64,000 bases of DNA. It comes from Streptomyces hygroscopicus subsp. hygroscopicus (lineage in GTDB: Bacteria; Actinomycetota; Actinomycetes; Streptomycetales; Streptomycetaceae). The position numbers and the translations under genes are program-made. Positions 1 through 8,080 of this stretch are shown here, piece by piece. Position 1 is the stretch's first letter, and every line of letters begins with the position of its first letter. The notes below the pieces were generated by a model. That model was not told the DNA's origin. It worked only from the letters and a program-made list of their open reading frames with translations, and searched no databases. The stretch spans positions 620,001-684,000 of the forward strand of contig NZ_BSSM01000002.1 of the NCBI RefSeq assembly GCF_030269125.1, given 5' to 3'.

Positions 1-395
1 CCTGGACCGGCGCGTCCACGGCCAAGTGGAAGGCCGGCGACCAGAGTTACGCGGTCGCCGACCTCAGCGGCGTGGAGTGGCGCTCCCCCGAAGCGCTGGA
101 GGGGTACCTACGGCTCCGCGCCTCGGGTTCGGACCCGGTCGCCGCGCCCGACCAGGACCCGGCCGCGGTGGTGTTCGGACTCGGGTACGGCCCGGTGCAC
201 GAGTCGCTGCCGTTCGCCGCGGCGGTTCTCGCGGCGGTCCGCTCACGCGGGCCGGTGCCGGCGGTGCCGCGGTGCCGTCGTGATCCCGCGGACATCGCCG
301 AGCGGATCCGGCACCTGGGGGACTTGCATCAGGCCGGGTTGGTCACCGACGAGGAGTTCTCCAGCAAGAAGGCCGAGTTGCTGGCCGAACTCTAG
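1..395 (+). CDS. DUF4429 / SHOCT-domain protein (3' end only)
   Basis: The reading frame is open from the left edge of the window, so the start lies outside it. The visible part begins with a stretch ending in QSYAVADLSGVEWR, typical of the second DUF4429 repeat of Streptomyces proteins. The last ~35 residues (ERIRHLGDLHQAGLVTDEEF, then KKAELL) form a SHOCT module, a short C-terminal helical domain thought to mediate oligomerisation. No enzymatic role is known for this family. The gene converges on the aldo/keto reductase and the two stops overlap by 4 bp. Internal ATGs (for example at 72) are not the true start. Confidence 0.8.
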   Translation, partial: WTGASTAKWKAGDQSYAVADLSGVEWRSPEALEGYLRLRASGSDPVAAPDQDPAAVVFGLGYGPVHESLPFAAAVLAAVRSRGPVPAVPRCRRDPADIAERIRHLGDLHQAGLVTDEEFSSKKAELLAEL

Positions 396-1414
396 AGCCG
401 CTCCCGGCCCGCCGAGGTGAACGTCATGTCCGCGTACCGGTCGCCCGCCACCTTGCCCGCGATCGGCTCCAGTCGGGCCAGCTCGGCCTCGGTCAGGGTG
501 ATCCGGGTCGCGGCCACGTTCTCCTCCACCCGGTTCGCCTTGCGGGTGCCCGGGATCGGGACGACCGGCAGGGAGTCGACGGCGGCGCGCTGCTGGACCC
601 AGGCCAGGGCGATCTGGGCCGGGGTGGCTCCGTGGGCGGCGGCGATGGTGTGCAGGGGCTGGAGCAGGGCCGCGTTCGCGGCGGCGTTGTCGCCGGTGAA
701 GCGGGGCTGCTGGCGGCGGAAGTCGTCGGTCGTGAGGTCCTTGTCGGCGTTGGCGAAGGACCCCGTGAGGAAGCCCCGGCCGAGCGGCGAGTACGGCACC
801 AGGGCGACGCCCAGCTCCCGCGCCGCCGGCACGACGTGCGCCTCGATGTCCCGGCTGAACAGCGACCACTCCGACTGCACGGCCGCGATCGGGTGCACGG
901 CGTGCGCCGCGCGCAGTTCCCGCGCCGTGACCTCGCTGAGGCCCAGGTGCTTGACCTTGCCCTCGCGCACCAGCTCCGCCATCGTGCCGACGGTCTCCTC
1001 GATCGGCACGTTCACGTCGCGCCGGTGCATGTAGTAGAGGTCGATCACGTCGACGCCGAGCCGCTGGAGGCTGCCCTCGACGGCCTCGCGGATGTACGGG
1101 GCGTCGTTGCGGATGATCCGCCTGGTCGGGTCGTCCTCGGGAATGGACAGGGCGAACTTGGTGGCGATCACCACCTCGTCGCGGTGGGCCCGGAAGAACG
1201 GGGCGAGGAACCGCTCGTTCTCGCCCGCGCCGTACGCGTCGGCGGTGTCGTAGAGGGTCACGCCCAGCTCCAGCGCCCGGTCCAGGGCGGCGCGCGCCTG
1301 CGCGGTGTCGGTGGGGCCGTAGCCGAAGCTCATGCCCATGCAGCCGAGTCCCTGTACGCCGACCTCGGGCCCCTGCGCTCCCAGGCGTGCCGTCGGAATC
1401 CTGGCGTCGGTCAT
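392..1414 (-). CDS. Aldo/keto reductase
   Basis: A 340-aa NAD(P)H-dependent aldo/keto reductase of the TIM-barrel AKR superfamily, of the length usual for the family. The catalytic tetrad is visible: Asp and Tyr in DTADAYGAGENE, Lys in IATKFAL, and His in YYMHRRD. The C-terminal cofactor region includes PVVPIPGTRKANRVEEN, the phosphate-binding loop typical of NADP-dependent members. The physiological substrate cannot be read from the sequence. The start ATG overlaps the stop of the upstream merR gene (ATGA), so both are cotranscribed and this enzyme is the likely regulated output of that MerR protein. Confidence 0.93.
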   Translation of the reverse strand: MTDARIPTARLGAQGPEVGVQGLGCMGMSFGYGPTDTAQARAALDRALELGVTLYDTADAYGAGENERFLAPFFRAHRDEVVIATKFALSIPEDDPTRRIIRNDAPYIREAVEGSLQRLGVDVIDLYYMHRRDVNVPIEETVGTMAELVREGKVKHLGLSEVTARELRAAHAVHPIAAVQSEWSLFSRDIEAHVVPAARELGVALVPYSPLGRGFLTGSFANADKDLTTDDFRRQQPRFTGDNAAANAALLQPLHTIAAAHGATPAQIALAWVQQRAAVDSLPVVPIPGTRKANRVEENVAATRITLTEAELARLEPIAGKVAGDRYADMTFTSAGRERL

Positions 1415-1875
1415 CGATTGTTCCCCTCTGTGGCGTAAAAACTGATCTTGCGGTCGAGCACGGCGAGCGTGTCCCGCAGCTCCGCGATCCGGCCGAGCAC
1501 GTCCCGGCGGGTCTGCTCCAGCAGTTCCTGCCGCTCCCGGTAGGTACCGGCCCCCTCGCGCACCAGTTCCGCGTACCTGACCATGTCCGCCACCGGCATG
1601 CCGGTCAGCCTCAGCTTGGTCACCAGGTCGAGCCAGTCCAGGTCGCGGTTGCGGTAGCGGCGCTGACCGGTGTGCGAGCGGTCGACGTGCGGCATCAGGC
1701 CGATCCGTTCGTACCAGCGCAGCGTGTGCGCGGTCAGGCCGGTGAAGGCGGCGACCTCACTGATCGTGTAGTGGTCCTGCCCGTCCGGGCGCGGGTGGCG
1801 CGGGGGACGCGCGGAGCAGATGTCGGCGGGGCGGGAGTCCTCAAGGGTCGCAGGGGTGGTCTGCATCACCGTCAT
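1411..1875 (-). CDS. MerR-family transcriptional regulator
   Basis: A 154-aa regulator. An N-terminal extension of about 30 residues precedes a MerR winged helix (YTISEVAAFTGLTAHTLRWY, then ERIGLMPH), followed by a dimerisation coiled coil (RERQELLEQTRRDVLGRIAE). No cysteine cluster is present, so a metal or Fe-S sensor is unlikely; the signal is unknown. It is translationally coupled to the aldo/keto reductase downstream. A palindrome within a 19-bp promoter spacer lies directly upstream, which suggests autoregulation. The ATG at 1875 is preferred because a -10 element sits 6 nt upstream of it, fitting a leaderless mRNA; ATG 1866 is an alternative. Confidence 0.9.
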   Translation of the reverse strand: MTVMQTTPATLEDSRPADICSARPPRHPRPDGQDHYTISEVAAFTGLTAHTLRWYERIGLMPHVDRSHTGQRRYRNRDLDWLDLVTKLRLTGMPVADMVRYAELVREGAGTYRERQELLEQTRRDVLGRIAELRDTLAVLDRKISFYATEGNNR

Positions 1876-1881
1876 GGCTCA

Positions 1882-1912
1882 ACGCTATGGCCTTCGAGTG
1901 CACTCCAAGCAA
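1882..1912 (-). promoter_or_regulatory. MerR-type promoter/operator of the merR-AKR operon
   Basis: On the minus strand, TTGCTT (-35, 1907-1912) and TAGCGT (-10, 1882-1887) are separated by 19 bp, the overlong spacer that MerR activators act on. The spacer and -35 region hold an imperfect dyad CCTTCGAGTG/CACTCCAAGC (1891-1910, 8 of 10 positions symmetric). The -10 lies 6 nt from the ATG at 1875, so the transcript is probably leaderless. Confidence 0.65.
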
Positions 1913-1970
1913 GCGGAGCCGGTAAGAAAACCGCGGGACCGGGCGGGGGCCGCCGGATAGCGTGCGGGGC

Positions 1971-2447
1971 ATGAGTCTCGCACGACGGGCCACGCCCGAG
2001 GACGCCACCGAGGTACTGCGGCTGCGTCAGGTCATGTTCGATTCACTGGGGCGGCTGGGCGCGTCCGGAGCGACGAGCTGGCAGGCCGAGTCCCTGCCCC
2101 TGGTGCGCGAGCGGCTGGCCGAGGCCGACGGGGACTTCGCGGCGTTCGTCGTCGAGTCCCCGGAGCGGCCGGGCGGGCTGGCCGCGCTGGCGGCGGGCAC
2201 GGTGGACTACCGCGTCGGCAGCCCCCGCGACCCGCGGGGCCGGGTCGGGACCGTCTTCAGCGTGGCGACGGACCCGGACGCCCGGCGCCGCGGCTACGCG
2301 CGGATGTGCGTGGAGGAGCTGCTGGCCTGGTTCCGGGCCAGGGGCACCGGGCACGTCCTGCTCACCGCCTCGCCGGACGCCCAGCCGCTGTACGAGGCCC
2401 TGGGCTTCACCCAGGACCCGGACCCTTCGATGCGGCTGCTGCTGTGA
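1971..2447 (+). CDS. GNAT-family N-acetyltransferase
   Basis: A 158-aa GNAT acetyltransferase that would transfer acetyl from acetyl-CoA to an unknown amine. The core fold is complete: beta-strand 4 with VFSVATDPDARRRGYARM contains the acetyl-CoA pyrophosphate-binding R-R-x-G-Y motif, and the C-terminal LTASPDAQPLYEALGF is the typical motif B region. ATG 1971 is chosen over the in-frame GTG at 1962 because a TAGCGT hexamer (1958-1963) sits 7 nt before it, fitting a leaderless transcript. It is followed within 20 bp by a serine hydrolase gene in the same direction. Confidence 0.85.
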   Translation: MSLARRATPEDATEVLRLRQVMFDSLGRLGASGATSWQAESLPLVRERLAEADGDFAAFVVESPERPGGLAALAAGTVDYRVGSPRDPRGRVGTVFSVATDPDARRRGYARMCVEELLAWFRARGTGHVLLTASPDAQPLYEALGFTQDPDPSMRLLL

Positions 2448-2466
2448 GCCGCATAGGCTCGGCCCC

Positions 2467-3294
2467 ATGTCGTTGAACAGCCTGGCGTCGATCGAGAACT
2501 GGCCCGTGCCCACCGCGGCGGCGGGTGTCGTACGAGCCGACGGGACCGTCCTCGGGACGCACGGCCCCGTCGGCCACCGCTTCCCCCTCGCCTCGGTCAC
2601 CAAGCCGCTGGCCGCGTACGCGGCGCTGGTGGCGTACGAGGAGGGGGCGATCGAGCTGGACGAGCCGGCCGGACCGCCCGGGGCGACGGTGCGGCACCTG
2701 CTGGCGCACACCTCGGGCCTCGCCTTCGACGAGCACCGGGTGACGGCGCCGCCCGGGGAGCGGCGGCTGTACTCCAACGCCGGGTTCGAGCAGCTCGGCG
2801 ACCACATCGCCAAGGCGACGGACATCCCGTTCGCCGAGTACGCGCGGCAGGCGGTGCTGGACCCGCTGGGCATGACGTCCACCTCGCTCGCGGGCTCCCC
2901 CGCGAAGGACGGCGTCTCGACGGTCGAGGACCTGCTGCGGTTCGCGGCCGAGGTGCAGGCACCCCGGCTGCTGGACCCGCGCACGGTCGCGGAGGCGATG
3001 ACGGTCCAGTTCCCCGGTACCAAGGGCGTGTTGCCGGGCTACGGCCACCAGAACCCGAACGACTGGGGCCTCGGCTTCGAGATCCGCGACGCCAAGTCCC
3101 CCCACTGGACGGGCCGTTCCTCCTCCCCGCGCACCTTCGGCCACTTCGGGCAGGCTGGTACGTTCCTGTGGATCGACCCCGACGCGAACCTCGCCTGCGC
3201 CGCCCTGGCCGACCGCGCCTTCGGCCCCTGGGCCATCGAGGCGTGGCCGGTGTTCACGGACGCGGTACTGGGCGAGACGCGCGGGGTGCGTTGA
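2467..3294 (+). CDS. Beta-lactamase-fold serine hydrolase
   Basis: A 275-aa penicillin-binding-protein-like/class C beta-lactamase-fold hydrolase. The nucleophile motif SVTK (S-x-x-K) lies near residue 42 and the YSN motif near residue 103. A late HFGQAG segment takes the place of the KTG/HxG motif. No signal peptide is visible, so it is probably a cytoplasmic esterase or D-amino peptidase-like enzyme rather than a true beta-lactamase. It starts 20 bp after the GNAT gene; a TAGGCT hexamer just upstream could give it its own promoter. Confidence 0.85.
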   Translation: MSLNSLASIENWPVPTAAAGVVRADGTVLGTHGPVGHRFPLASVTKPLAAYAALVAYEEGAIELDEPAGPPGATVRHLLAHTSGLAFDEHRVTAPPGERRLYSNAGFEQLGDHIAKATDIPFAEYARQAVLDPLGMTSTSLAGSPAKDGVSTVEDLLRFAAEVQAPRLLDPRTVAEAMTVQFPGTKGVLPGYGHQNPNDWGLGFEIRDAKSPHWTGRSSSPRTFGHFGQAGTFLWIDPDANLACAALADRAFGPWAIEAWPVFTDAVLGETRGVR

Positions 3295-3359
3295 CCGTCG
3301 GTCCGATAACCTCCCCCGTGCACCAGGAGATTCACCAGCGGTAGGCATCGGGGGAGACG

Positions 3360-5087
3360 ATGAGCGGGGTTCGGGCCGACGGCGGGTTGCGGCCGTTGGA
3401 CAGCGGTGATCCTCAGGCGGTGGCGGGCTACCGGCTCGCCGCCCGGCTCGGTTCGGGCGGCATGGGCACGGTGTACCTGTCGTACACACCCGGCGGGCAC
3501 CCGATCGCCCTGAAGACGATCCGGCCGGAGCTCGGCGAGGACGGGGAGTTCCGGCGCCGGTTCCGGCAGGAGGTACAGGCGGCGCAGCGGGTGCAGGGCC
3601 TGTACACCGCGCCGGTCATCGACTACGACACCGAGGGCGCCCGGCCCTGGCTGGCCACCGCCTACGTCGCCGGGCCCTCGCTGGCCTCGGCGGTCGCCGA
3701 GCACGGCCCCCTGCCGCTGCCCTCGGTCCTGCTGCTGCTCGCGGGGGTGGCCGAGGCGCTGTCGGTGATCCATGGCGCGGGCATCGTGCACCGCGATCTG
3801 AAGCCGTCCAATGTGCTGCTGGCCGGGGACGGCCCCCGCGTGATCGACTTCGGCATCGCCCGCGCCGCCGACGCCACCGCCCTGACCGGCACCGGCGTCT
3901 CCGTCGGCACCCCCGCGTTCATGTCGCCCGAGCAGGCGGCGGGCCGCGAGGTCACGCCCGCCTCGGACGTGTTCGCGCTGGGCCAGGTCGCGGTGTTCGC
4001 GGCGCTCGGCCAGGGCGCGTACGGCGACGGCCCCTCGCACGCGGTGCTGTACCGGATCGTGCACGAGGAGCCCGACCTCGCCGGCATGCCCGGCCAACTG
4101 GCGTTCGTGGCGCGGTGCCTGGCCAAGGACCCCGCCGCGCGGCCCACCCCCGCCGAGGTGGTCGCGCTGTGCCAGCAGGCGTCGCCGACGCCGCTGCGGC
4201 AGTCCGGGTCCTGGCTGCCGAAGGCGCTCACCGCGCAGATCACCCAGCGCGTCTCCGCCTCGGCAGCGCTCGCGGCCGCCCCGGCCGCCCCGCCGCCCAC
4301 GGCACCGCTCACCCGGCCCGGCCCCTTCGCGCCGGCCGCCCCACGGGCCACCCCTCCCCCGCCCGGGGCGACCCCGCCGCACGCCGCCCCCACGGCAACC
4401 GCCCGGCCGCCGCACGCCCCCGTCCACCAGCACCCGGCACCCCCGCGGCCGTACCCCCCGTACGTCCAGCCCTACCTCTATCAGCCGCCGAAGCCGAAGC
4501 GCGGCGTCGGCCGGAAGATCGCCATCGGGGCCGCCGTCGGCTTCGCCCTGCTGTGGGGCGCCGGCTGCGTCTCGGTGCTCAGCAACCTCGGCGACTCCTC
4601 CGGCAACGGTTCCTCGCAGGCCCCCTCGTCCTCGACCGGTCGGCACCGGCCCGACCCCAAACCGGTCAGTTTCAAGGGCATCAACCTCCCCAGGGGCTAC
4701 TGGGTCCGGTTCGCCGACTCGCCGCCCAAGCCGGTGAACGAGCAGAACACCTCGAACGCCAGTTTCGGCGACGGCGCGGACTTCTACTACGACGACGACC
4801 CGGACTACTCCGAGGACGAGACGCCCGTCGTGGGCACCGCCGGGGACAGGGTGGTCCTGCTCGACAACGCCGAGCACGGCTCCCTGGCCACCTGCCGCAA
4901 GGTGACCCGCTACGCCGAGAAGATCCACCTGTCCCAGCTCAGCGCGGGCTCGCAGATCTGCGTGCACACCGTCTCCGGCCATATCGGCCTGGTCACCTAC
5001 CGGGGTTCCGCCGGCCGCGGCAGCCCGAGCGACTACATCACGCTCGACATGACGATCTGGCGCAACGCGGAGCCCGCGAGCGACTGA
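3360..5087 (+). CDS. Membrane serine/threonine protein kinase (PknB/Hanks type)
   Basis: A 575-aa receptor-like Hanks-type kinase. The cytoplasmic kinase domain (about 20-280) has the glycine loop GSGGMGTVY, the ATP-lysine in IALKTI, HRDLKPSN, DFGIAR and the activation-segment GTPAFMSPEQAAG, so it looks catalytically intact. A Pro/Ala-rich linker (about 295-375) leads to a basic stop and one membrane helix (IAIGAAVGFALLWGAGCV, about 382-400). The C-terminal ~175 residues would be extracytoplasmic and probably sense an unknown ligand; there are no PASTA repeats. It stands alone and converges on the pirin gene with only 4 bp between them. Confidence 0.93.
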   Translation: MSGVRADGGLRPLDSGDPQAVAGYRLAARLGSGGMGTVYLSYTPGGHPIALKTIRPELGEDGEFRRRFRQEVQAAQRVQGLYTAPVIDYDTEGARPWLATAYVAGPSLASAVAEHGPLPLPSVLLLLAGVAEALSVIHGAGIVHRDLKPSNVLLAGDGPRVIDFGIARAADATALTGTGVSVGTPAFMSPEQAAGREVTPASDVFALGQVAVFAALGQGAYGDGPSHAVLYRIVHEEPDLAGMPGQLAFVARCLAKDPAARPTPAEVVALCQQASPTPLRQSGSWLPKALTAQITQRVSASAALAAAPAAPPPTAPLTRPGPFAPAAPRATPPPPGATPPHAAPTATARPPHAPVHQHPAPPRPYPPYVQPYLYQPPKPKRGVGRKIAIGAAVGFALLWGAGCVSVLSNLGDSSGNGSSQAPSSSTGRHRPDPKPVSFKGINLPRGYWVRFADSPPKPVNEQNTSNASFGDGADFYYDDDPDYSEDETPVVGTAGDRVVLLDNAEHGSLATCRKVTRYAEKIHLSQLSAGSQICVHTVSGHIGLVTYRGSAGRGSPSDYITLDMTIWRNAEPASD

Positions 5088-5091
5088 GCCG

Positions 5092-5748
5092 TCAGCCGGT
5101 CAGCTCCCACACGAGCAGCTCGGCCGGGGTCACCGCCACCGCCGCGAGAGCGCGGGCGTCGGTGATCCGGGCCGCGTCCCCCGCCCCCAGCTCCTCGCCG
5201 TCCAGCCGCACCTCGCCGCGCACGACATGGACGTACAGGCGGGCCGCGTCCGGTACGGCGGTCCGCTCGCCCGCGGCCAGGCGGCGCACGTGCAGCATGG
5301 CGCCCGCGGCCGGGACGGCGTAGGGAGTGGCGTCGGCGATGCCCGGGACGATCTCGTAGGACGGCTCGCCGCCCGGCTCCAGCGGGGCCAGCCACATCTG
5401 GAGGAAGGTCAACGGCCCCTCGCCGTCGTTGCGTTCGACGTGCCGCACGCCCGCCGCCGCACCGAGGTGCTGTACGTCACCGGGACGGACCCGGGACTCG
5501 TGGCCCGCGGAGTCGCGGTGGGTCAGCTCGCCCTCGACGACCCAGGTGACGATCTCGGTGTGGCTGTGCGGGTGCTCGTCGAAGCCGGCGCCGGGCGCGA
5601 GCCGTTCCTCGTTGCAGGCGATCAGCGGGCCGAAGCGCAGGTTGTCGGGGTCGTAGTGCGGGCCGAAGGAGAAGGCGTGGCGGGTCTCGATCCCGGCCGC
5701 CGGGTCCCCGCCCGGGTAGCGCTCGGCGGCGCGCCGTACGTCGATCAC
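5092..5748 (-). CDS. Pirin family protein
   Basis: About 218 aa with a bicupin pirin fold. The N-terminal cupin holds the metal-binding signature HPHSHTEIVTWVVEGEL (His pair plus Glu), followed by RPGDVQHLGAAAGVRHVE. The C-terminal cupin ends with AVTPAELLVWELTG. Some bacterial pirins are quercetinases or redox cofactors; here the substrate is unknown. The GTG at 5748 (reading M-I-D-V-R-R) is preferred because a TACGGT hexamer lies 6 nt upstream; the frame stays open far upstream but that part opposes fasR and lacks pirin similarity. Confidence 0.88.
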   Translation of the reverse strand: MIDVRRAAERYPGGDPAAGIETRHAFSFGPHYDPDNLRFGPLIACNEERLAPGAGFDEHPHSHTEIVTWVVEGELTHRDSAGHESRVRPGDVQHLGAAAGVRHVERNDGEGPLTFLQMWLAPLEPGGEPSYEIVPGIADATPYAVPAAGAMLHVRRLAAGERTAVPDAARLYVHVVRGEVRLDGEELGAGDAARITDARALAAVAVTPAELLVWELTG

Positions 5749-5841
5749 GGTCCCACCGTAGACCCGTCCCGGACGCGGACGGGGGCCGGGTTCCCTACCC
5801 GGCGACGCATGCGCCCGTCCGGATAAGGCACTCTTGTCCCC

Positions 5842-7047
5842 GTGCCCGAACCCGAATCCCACCGCGGTGATCCCGCGACATCCGCCGTCCATACGCACGC
5901 CGCGACCCTGAAGCGGCTGGAGAGGTCCTCGGGGAGTCTCGCCGCGCAGGCCATCGCGCGGATGGACGAGACCCTGCCGTGGTACCGGGCGATGCCCCCG
6001 GAGAACCGGTCCTGGATCGGGCTGGTCGCGCAGGCGGGCATCGCGGCCTTCACCGAGTGGTTCCGGCACCCGGACGCCCCGCAGGCGATCTCCACGGACG
6101 TCTTCGGGACCGCGCCGCGCGAGCTGACCCGGGCGATCACGCTGCGGCAGACCGTGGAGATGGTGCGCACCACCATCGAGGTCATGGAGAGCGCCATCGA
6201 CGAGGTGGCCGCCCCGGGCGACGAGCGCGTGCTGCGCGAGGCGCTGCTGGTGTACGCCCGGGAGATCGCCTTCGCGACCGCCCAGGTGTACGCCCAGGCC
6301 GCGGAGGCACGCGGTGCCTGGGACGCGCGGCTCGAATCGCTGGTGGTCAACGCCGTGCTCAGCGGCGAGGCCGACGAGGGCGCGGTCAGCCGCGCCGCCG
6401 CGCTCGGCTGGAACTCGCCCGAGCACGTGTGCGTCCTCCTCGGTACCGCGCCGGACGGGGACAGCGAGCTGACCGTGGAGGCGATCCGGCGGGCCGCGCG
6501 CCATGCCAAGCTCCAGGTGCTCACCGGCGTTCTCGGGGACCGCCTGGTGGTGATCGCGGGCGGCAGCCCCAACCCGCTCGCGGTGGCGAAGTCGCTGATC
6601 GGGCCGTACGCGGCCGGTCCGGTGGTCGCCGGTCCCGTCGTACCGGACCTGCTGGCCGCGACCCGGTCCGCGCAGGCCGCAGCGGCGGGGCTGAAGGCGT
6701 GCACCGCCTGGCAGGACGCGCCGCGACCGGTGCTGGCGGACGATCTGCTGCCGGAGCGCGCCATCGCGGGCGATCCGAGCGCCCGTGACCAGTTGGTGGA
6801 GGAGATCTACAGACCGCTGGAAGAGGCCGGATCCGCGCTGCTGGAAACCCTGAGTGTCTACCTGGAGCAGGCGAGCAGCCTGGAGGGCGCGGCCCGGATG
6901 CTCTTCGTTCACCCGAACACCGTGCGCTACCGGCTCCGACGTGTGACAGACGTCACCGGTTGGTCGCCGTCGGATGTACGATCCGCGTTCACGCTGCGGA
7001 TCGCGCTGATCCTGGGGCGCCTGGCCGACGGCGACCCCCAGACATAG
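5842..7047 (+). CDS. fasR: FasR, activator of the fatty-acid synthase operon (PucR/CdaR-type HTH)
   Basis: A 401-aa regulator with a long N-terminal sensory part and a C-terminal PucR-type helix-turn-helix (SLEGAARMLFVHPNTVRYRL, residues ~345-370). Its position directly upstream of fabD, same strand and 90 bp away, and its length match FasR of S. coelicolor (SCO2386), the activator shown to bind the fabD promoter and raise transcription of fabD-fabH-acpP-fabF. The link to FasR rests on synteny and family recognition. The GTG start at 5842 is the first usable start after the pirin promoter region. Confidence 0.9.
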   Translation: MPEPESHRGDPATSAVHTHAATLKRLERSSGSLAAQAIARMDETLPWYRAMPPENRSWIGLVAQAGIAAFTEWFRHPDAPQAISTDVFGTAPRELTRAITLRQTVEMVRTTIEVMESAIDEVAAPGDERVLREALLVYAREIAFATAQVYAQAAEARGAWDARLESLVVNAVLSGEADEGAVSRAAALGWNSPEHVCVLLGTAPDGDSELTVEAIRRAARHAKLQVLTGVLGDRLVVIAGGSPNPLAVAKSLIGPYAAGPVVAGPVVPDLLAATRSAQAAAAGLKACTAWQDAPRPVLADDLLPERAIAGDPSARDQLVEEIYRPLEEAGSALLETLSVYLEQASSLEGAARMLFVHPNTVRYRLRRVTDVTGWSPSDVRSAFTLRIALILGRLADGDPQT

Positions 7048-7049
7048 GG

Positions 7050-7070
7050 TTTTGTCGGAGGTCAACAAAA
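7050..7070. promoter_or_regulatory. Probable FasR operator in the fasR-fabD gap
   Basis: A perfect inverted repeat TTTTGT (7050-7055) / ACAAAA (7065-7070) with a 9-bp spacer sits 3 bp after the fasR stop and about 66 bp before fabD. It is an AT-rich island in very GC-rich DNA. FasR is known to bind this intergenic region in S. coelicolor; assigning the exact bases is inference. Confidence 0.6.
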
Positions 7071-7136
7071 GCCCTTCGTGTTCTTCGTCCCTGTCCCCAC
7101 GGGCGGCCGTGCCCGTACCCAAGAGAGAGTGTGAGA

Positions 7137-8063
7137 GTGCTCGTACTCGTCGCTCCCGGCCAGGGCGCCCAGACGCCCGGCTTCCTGACTCCCTGGCTCG
7201 AACTCCCCGGTGCCGCGGACCGTGTCGCCGCGTGGTCGGACGCCATCGGCCTCGACCTGGTGCATCACGGCACCCAGGCCGACGCCGACGCGATCCGGGA
7301 CACCGCGGTCGCCCAGCCGCTGCTGGTCGCCGCCGGGATCCTGTCCGCGGCGGCACTCGGTGCCATGTCGGAGATCGCGCCGGGCGCGGTGGCCGGGCAC
7401 AGCGTCGGCGAGATCACCGCGGCCGCCTTCGCGGGCGTGCTGACGGACGCCGCGGCCCTGAAGCTGGTCCGCACCCGCGGTCTGGCCATGGCGGAGGCCG
7501 CCGCGATCACGGAGACCGGCATGTCGGCGCTGCTCGGCGGCGACCCGGAGACCTCGGTCGCGCACCTGGAGAAGCTGGGCCTGACGCCGGCGAACATCAA
7601 CGGCGCGGGGCAGATCGTCGCGGCGGGCACGCTGGAGCAGCTGGCCGCGCTGAACGAGGACAAGCCCGAGGGCGTCCGCAAGGTCGTTCCGCTGAAGGTG
7701 GCCGGCGCCTTCCACACCCGGCACATGGCCCCGGCGGTCGAGACGCTGGCCAAGGCCGCCGCCGACCTCGCCCCGGCCGACCCCAAGGTCACCTACGTCT
7801 CCAACAAGGACGGCGCGGCGGTCGCCTCCGGCGCCGAGGTCCTGGAGCGCCTGGTCGGCCAGGTCGCGAACCCGGTGCGCTGGGACCTGTGCATGGAGAC
7901 GTTCAAGGAACTGGGCGTCACCGCGCTCATCGAGGTGTGCCCCGGCGGCACGCTGACCGGACTGGCCAAGCGGGCGCTGCCCGGCGTCAAGACGCTGGCC
8001 CTGAAGACCCCTGACGACCTCGACGCGGCCCGTGCGCTCATCACCGAGCACGTCGACGCCTGA
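7137..8063 (+). CDS. fabD: Malonyl-CoA:ACP transacylase
   Basis: A 308-aa enzyme that moves malonyl from CoA to ACP, feeding both fatty-acid and, in streptomycetes, some type II polyketide synthases. The acyltransferase nucleophile is in GHSVGEITAAAFAG (Ser ~88), with the oxyanion-loop APGQGAQ at the N-terminus and the catalytic His in GAFHTRHM. The GTG at 7137 gives the N-terminus MLVLVAPGQG, as in the known Streptomyces FabD, with a purine-rich RBS at 7121-7130; the open frame runs further upstream but that part is not coding. First gene of the fab operon, 17 bp before fabH. Confidence 0.97.
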   Translation: MLVLVAPGQGAQTPGFLTPWLELPGAADRVAAWSDAIGLDLVHHGTQADADAIRDTAVAQPLLVAAGILSAAALGAMSEIAPGAVAGHSVGEITAAAFAGVLTDAAALKLVRTRGLAMAEAAAITETGMSALLGGDPETSVAHLEKLGLTPANINGAGQIVAAGTLEQLAALNEDKPEGVRKVVPLKVAGAFHTRHMAPAVETLAKAAADLAPADPKVTYVSNKDGAAVASGAEVLERLVGQVANPVRWDLCMETFKELGVTALIEVCPGGTLTGLAKRALPGVKTLALKTPDDLDAARALITEHVDA

Positions 8064-8080
8064 CGCCTAAGGAGCCGTAG

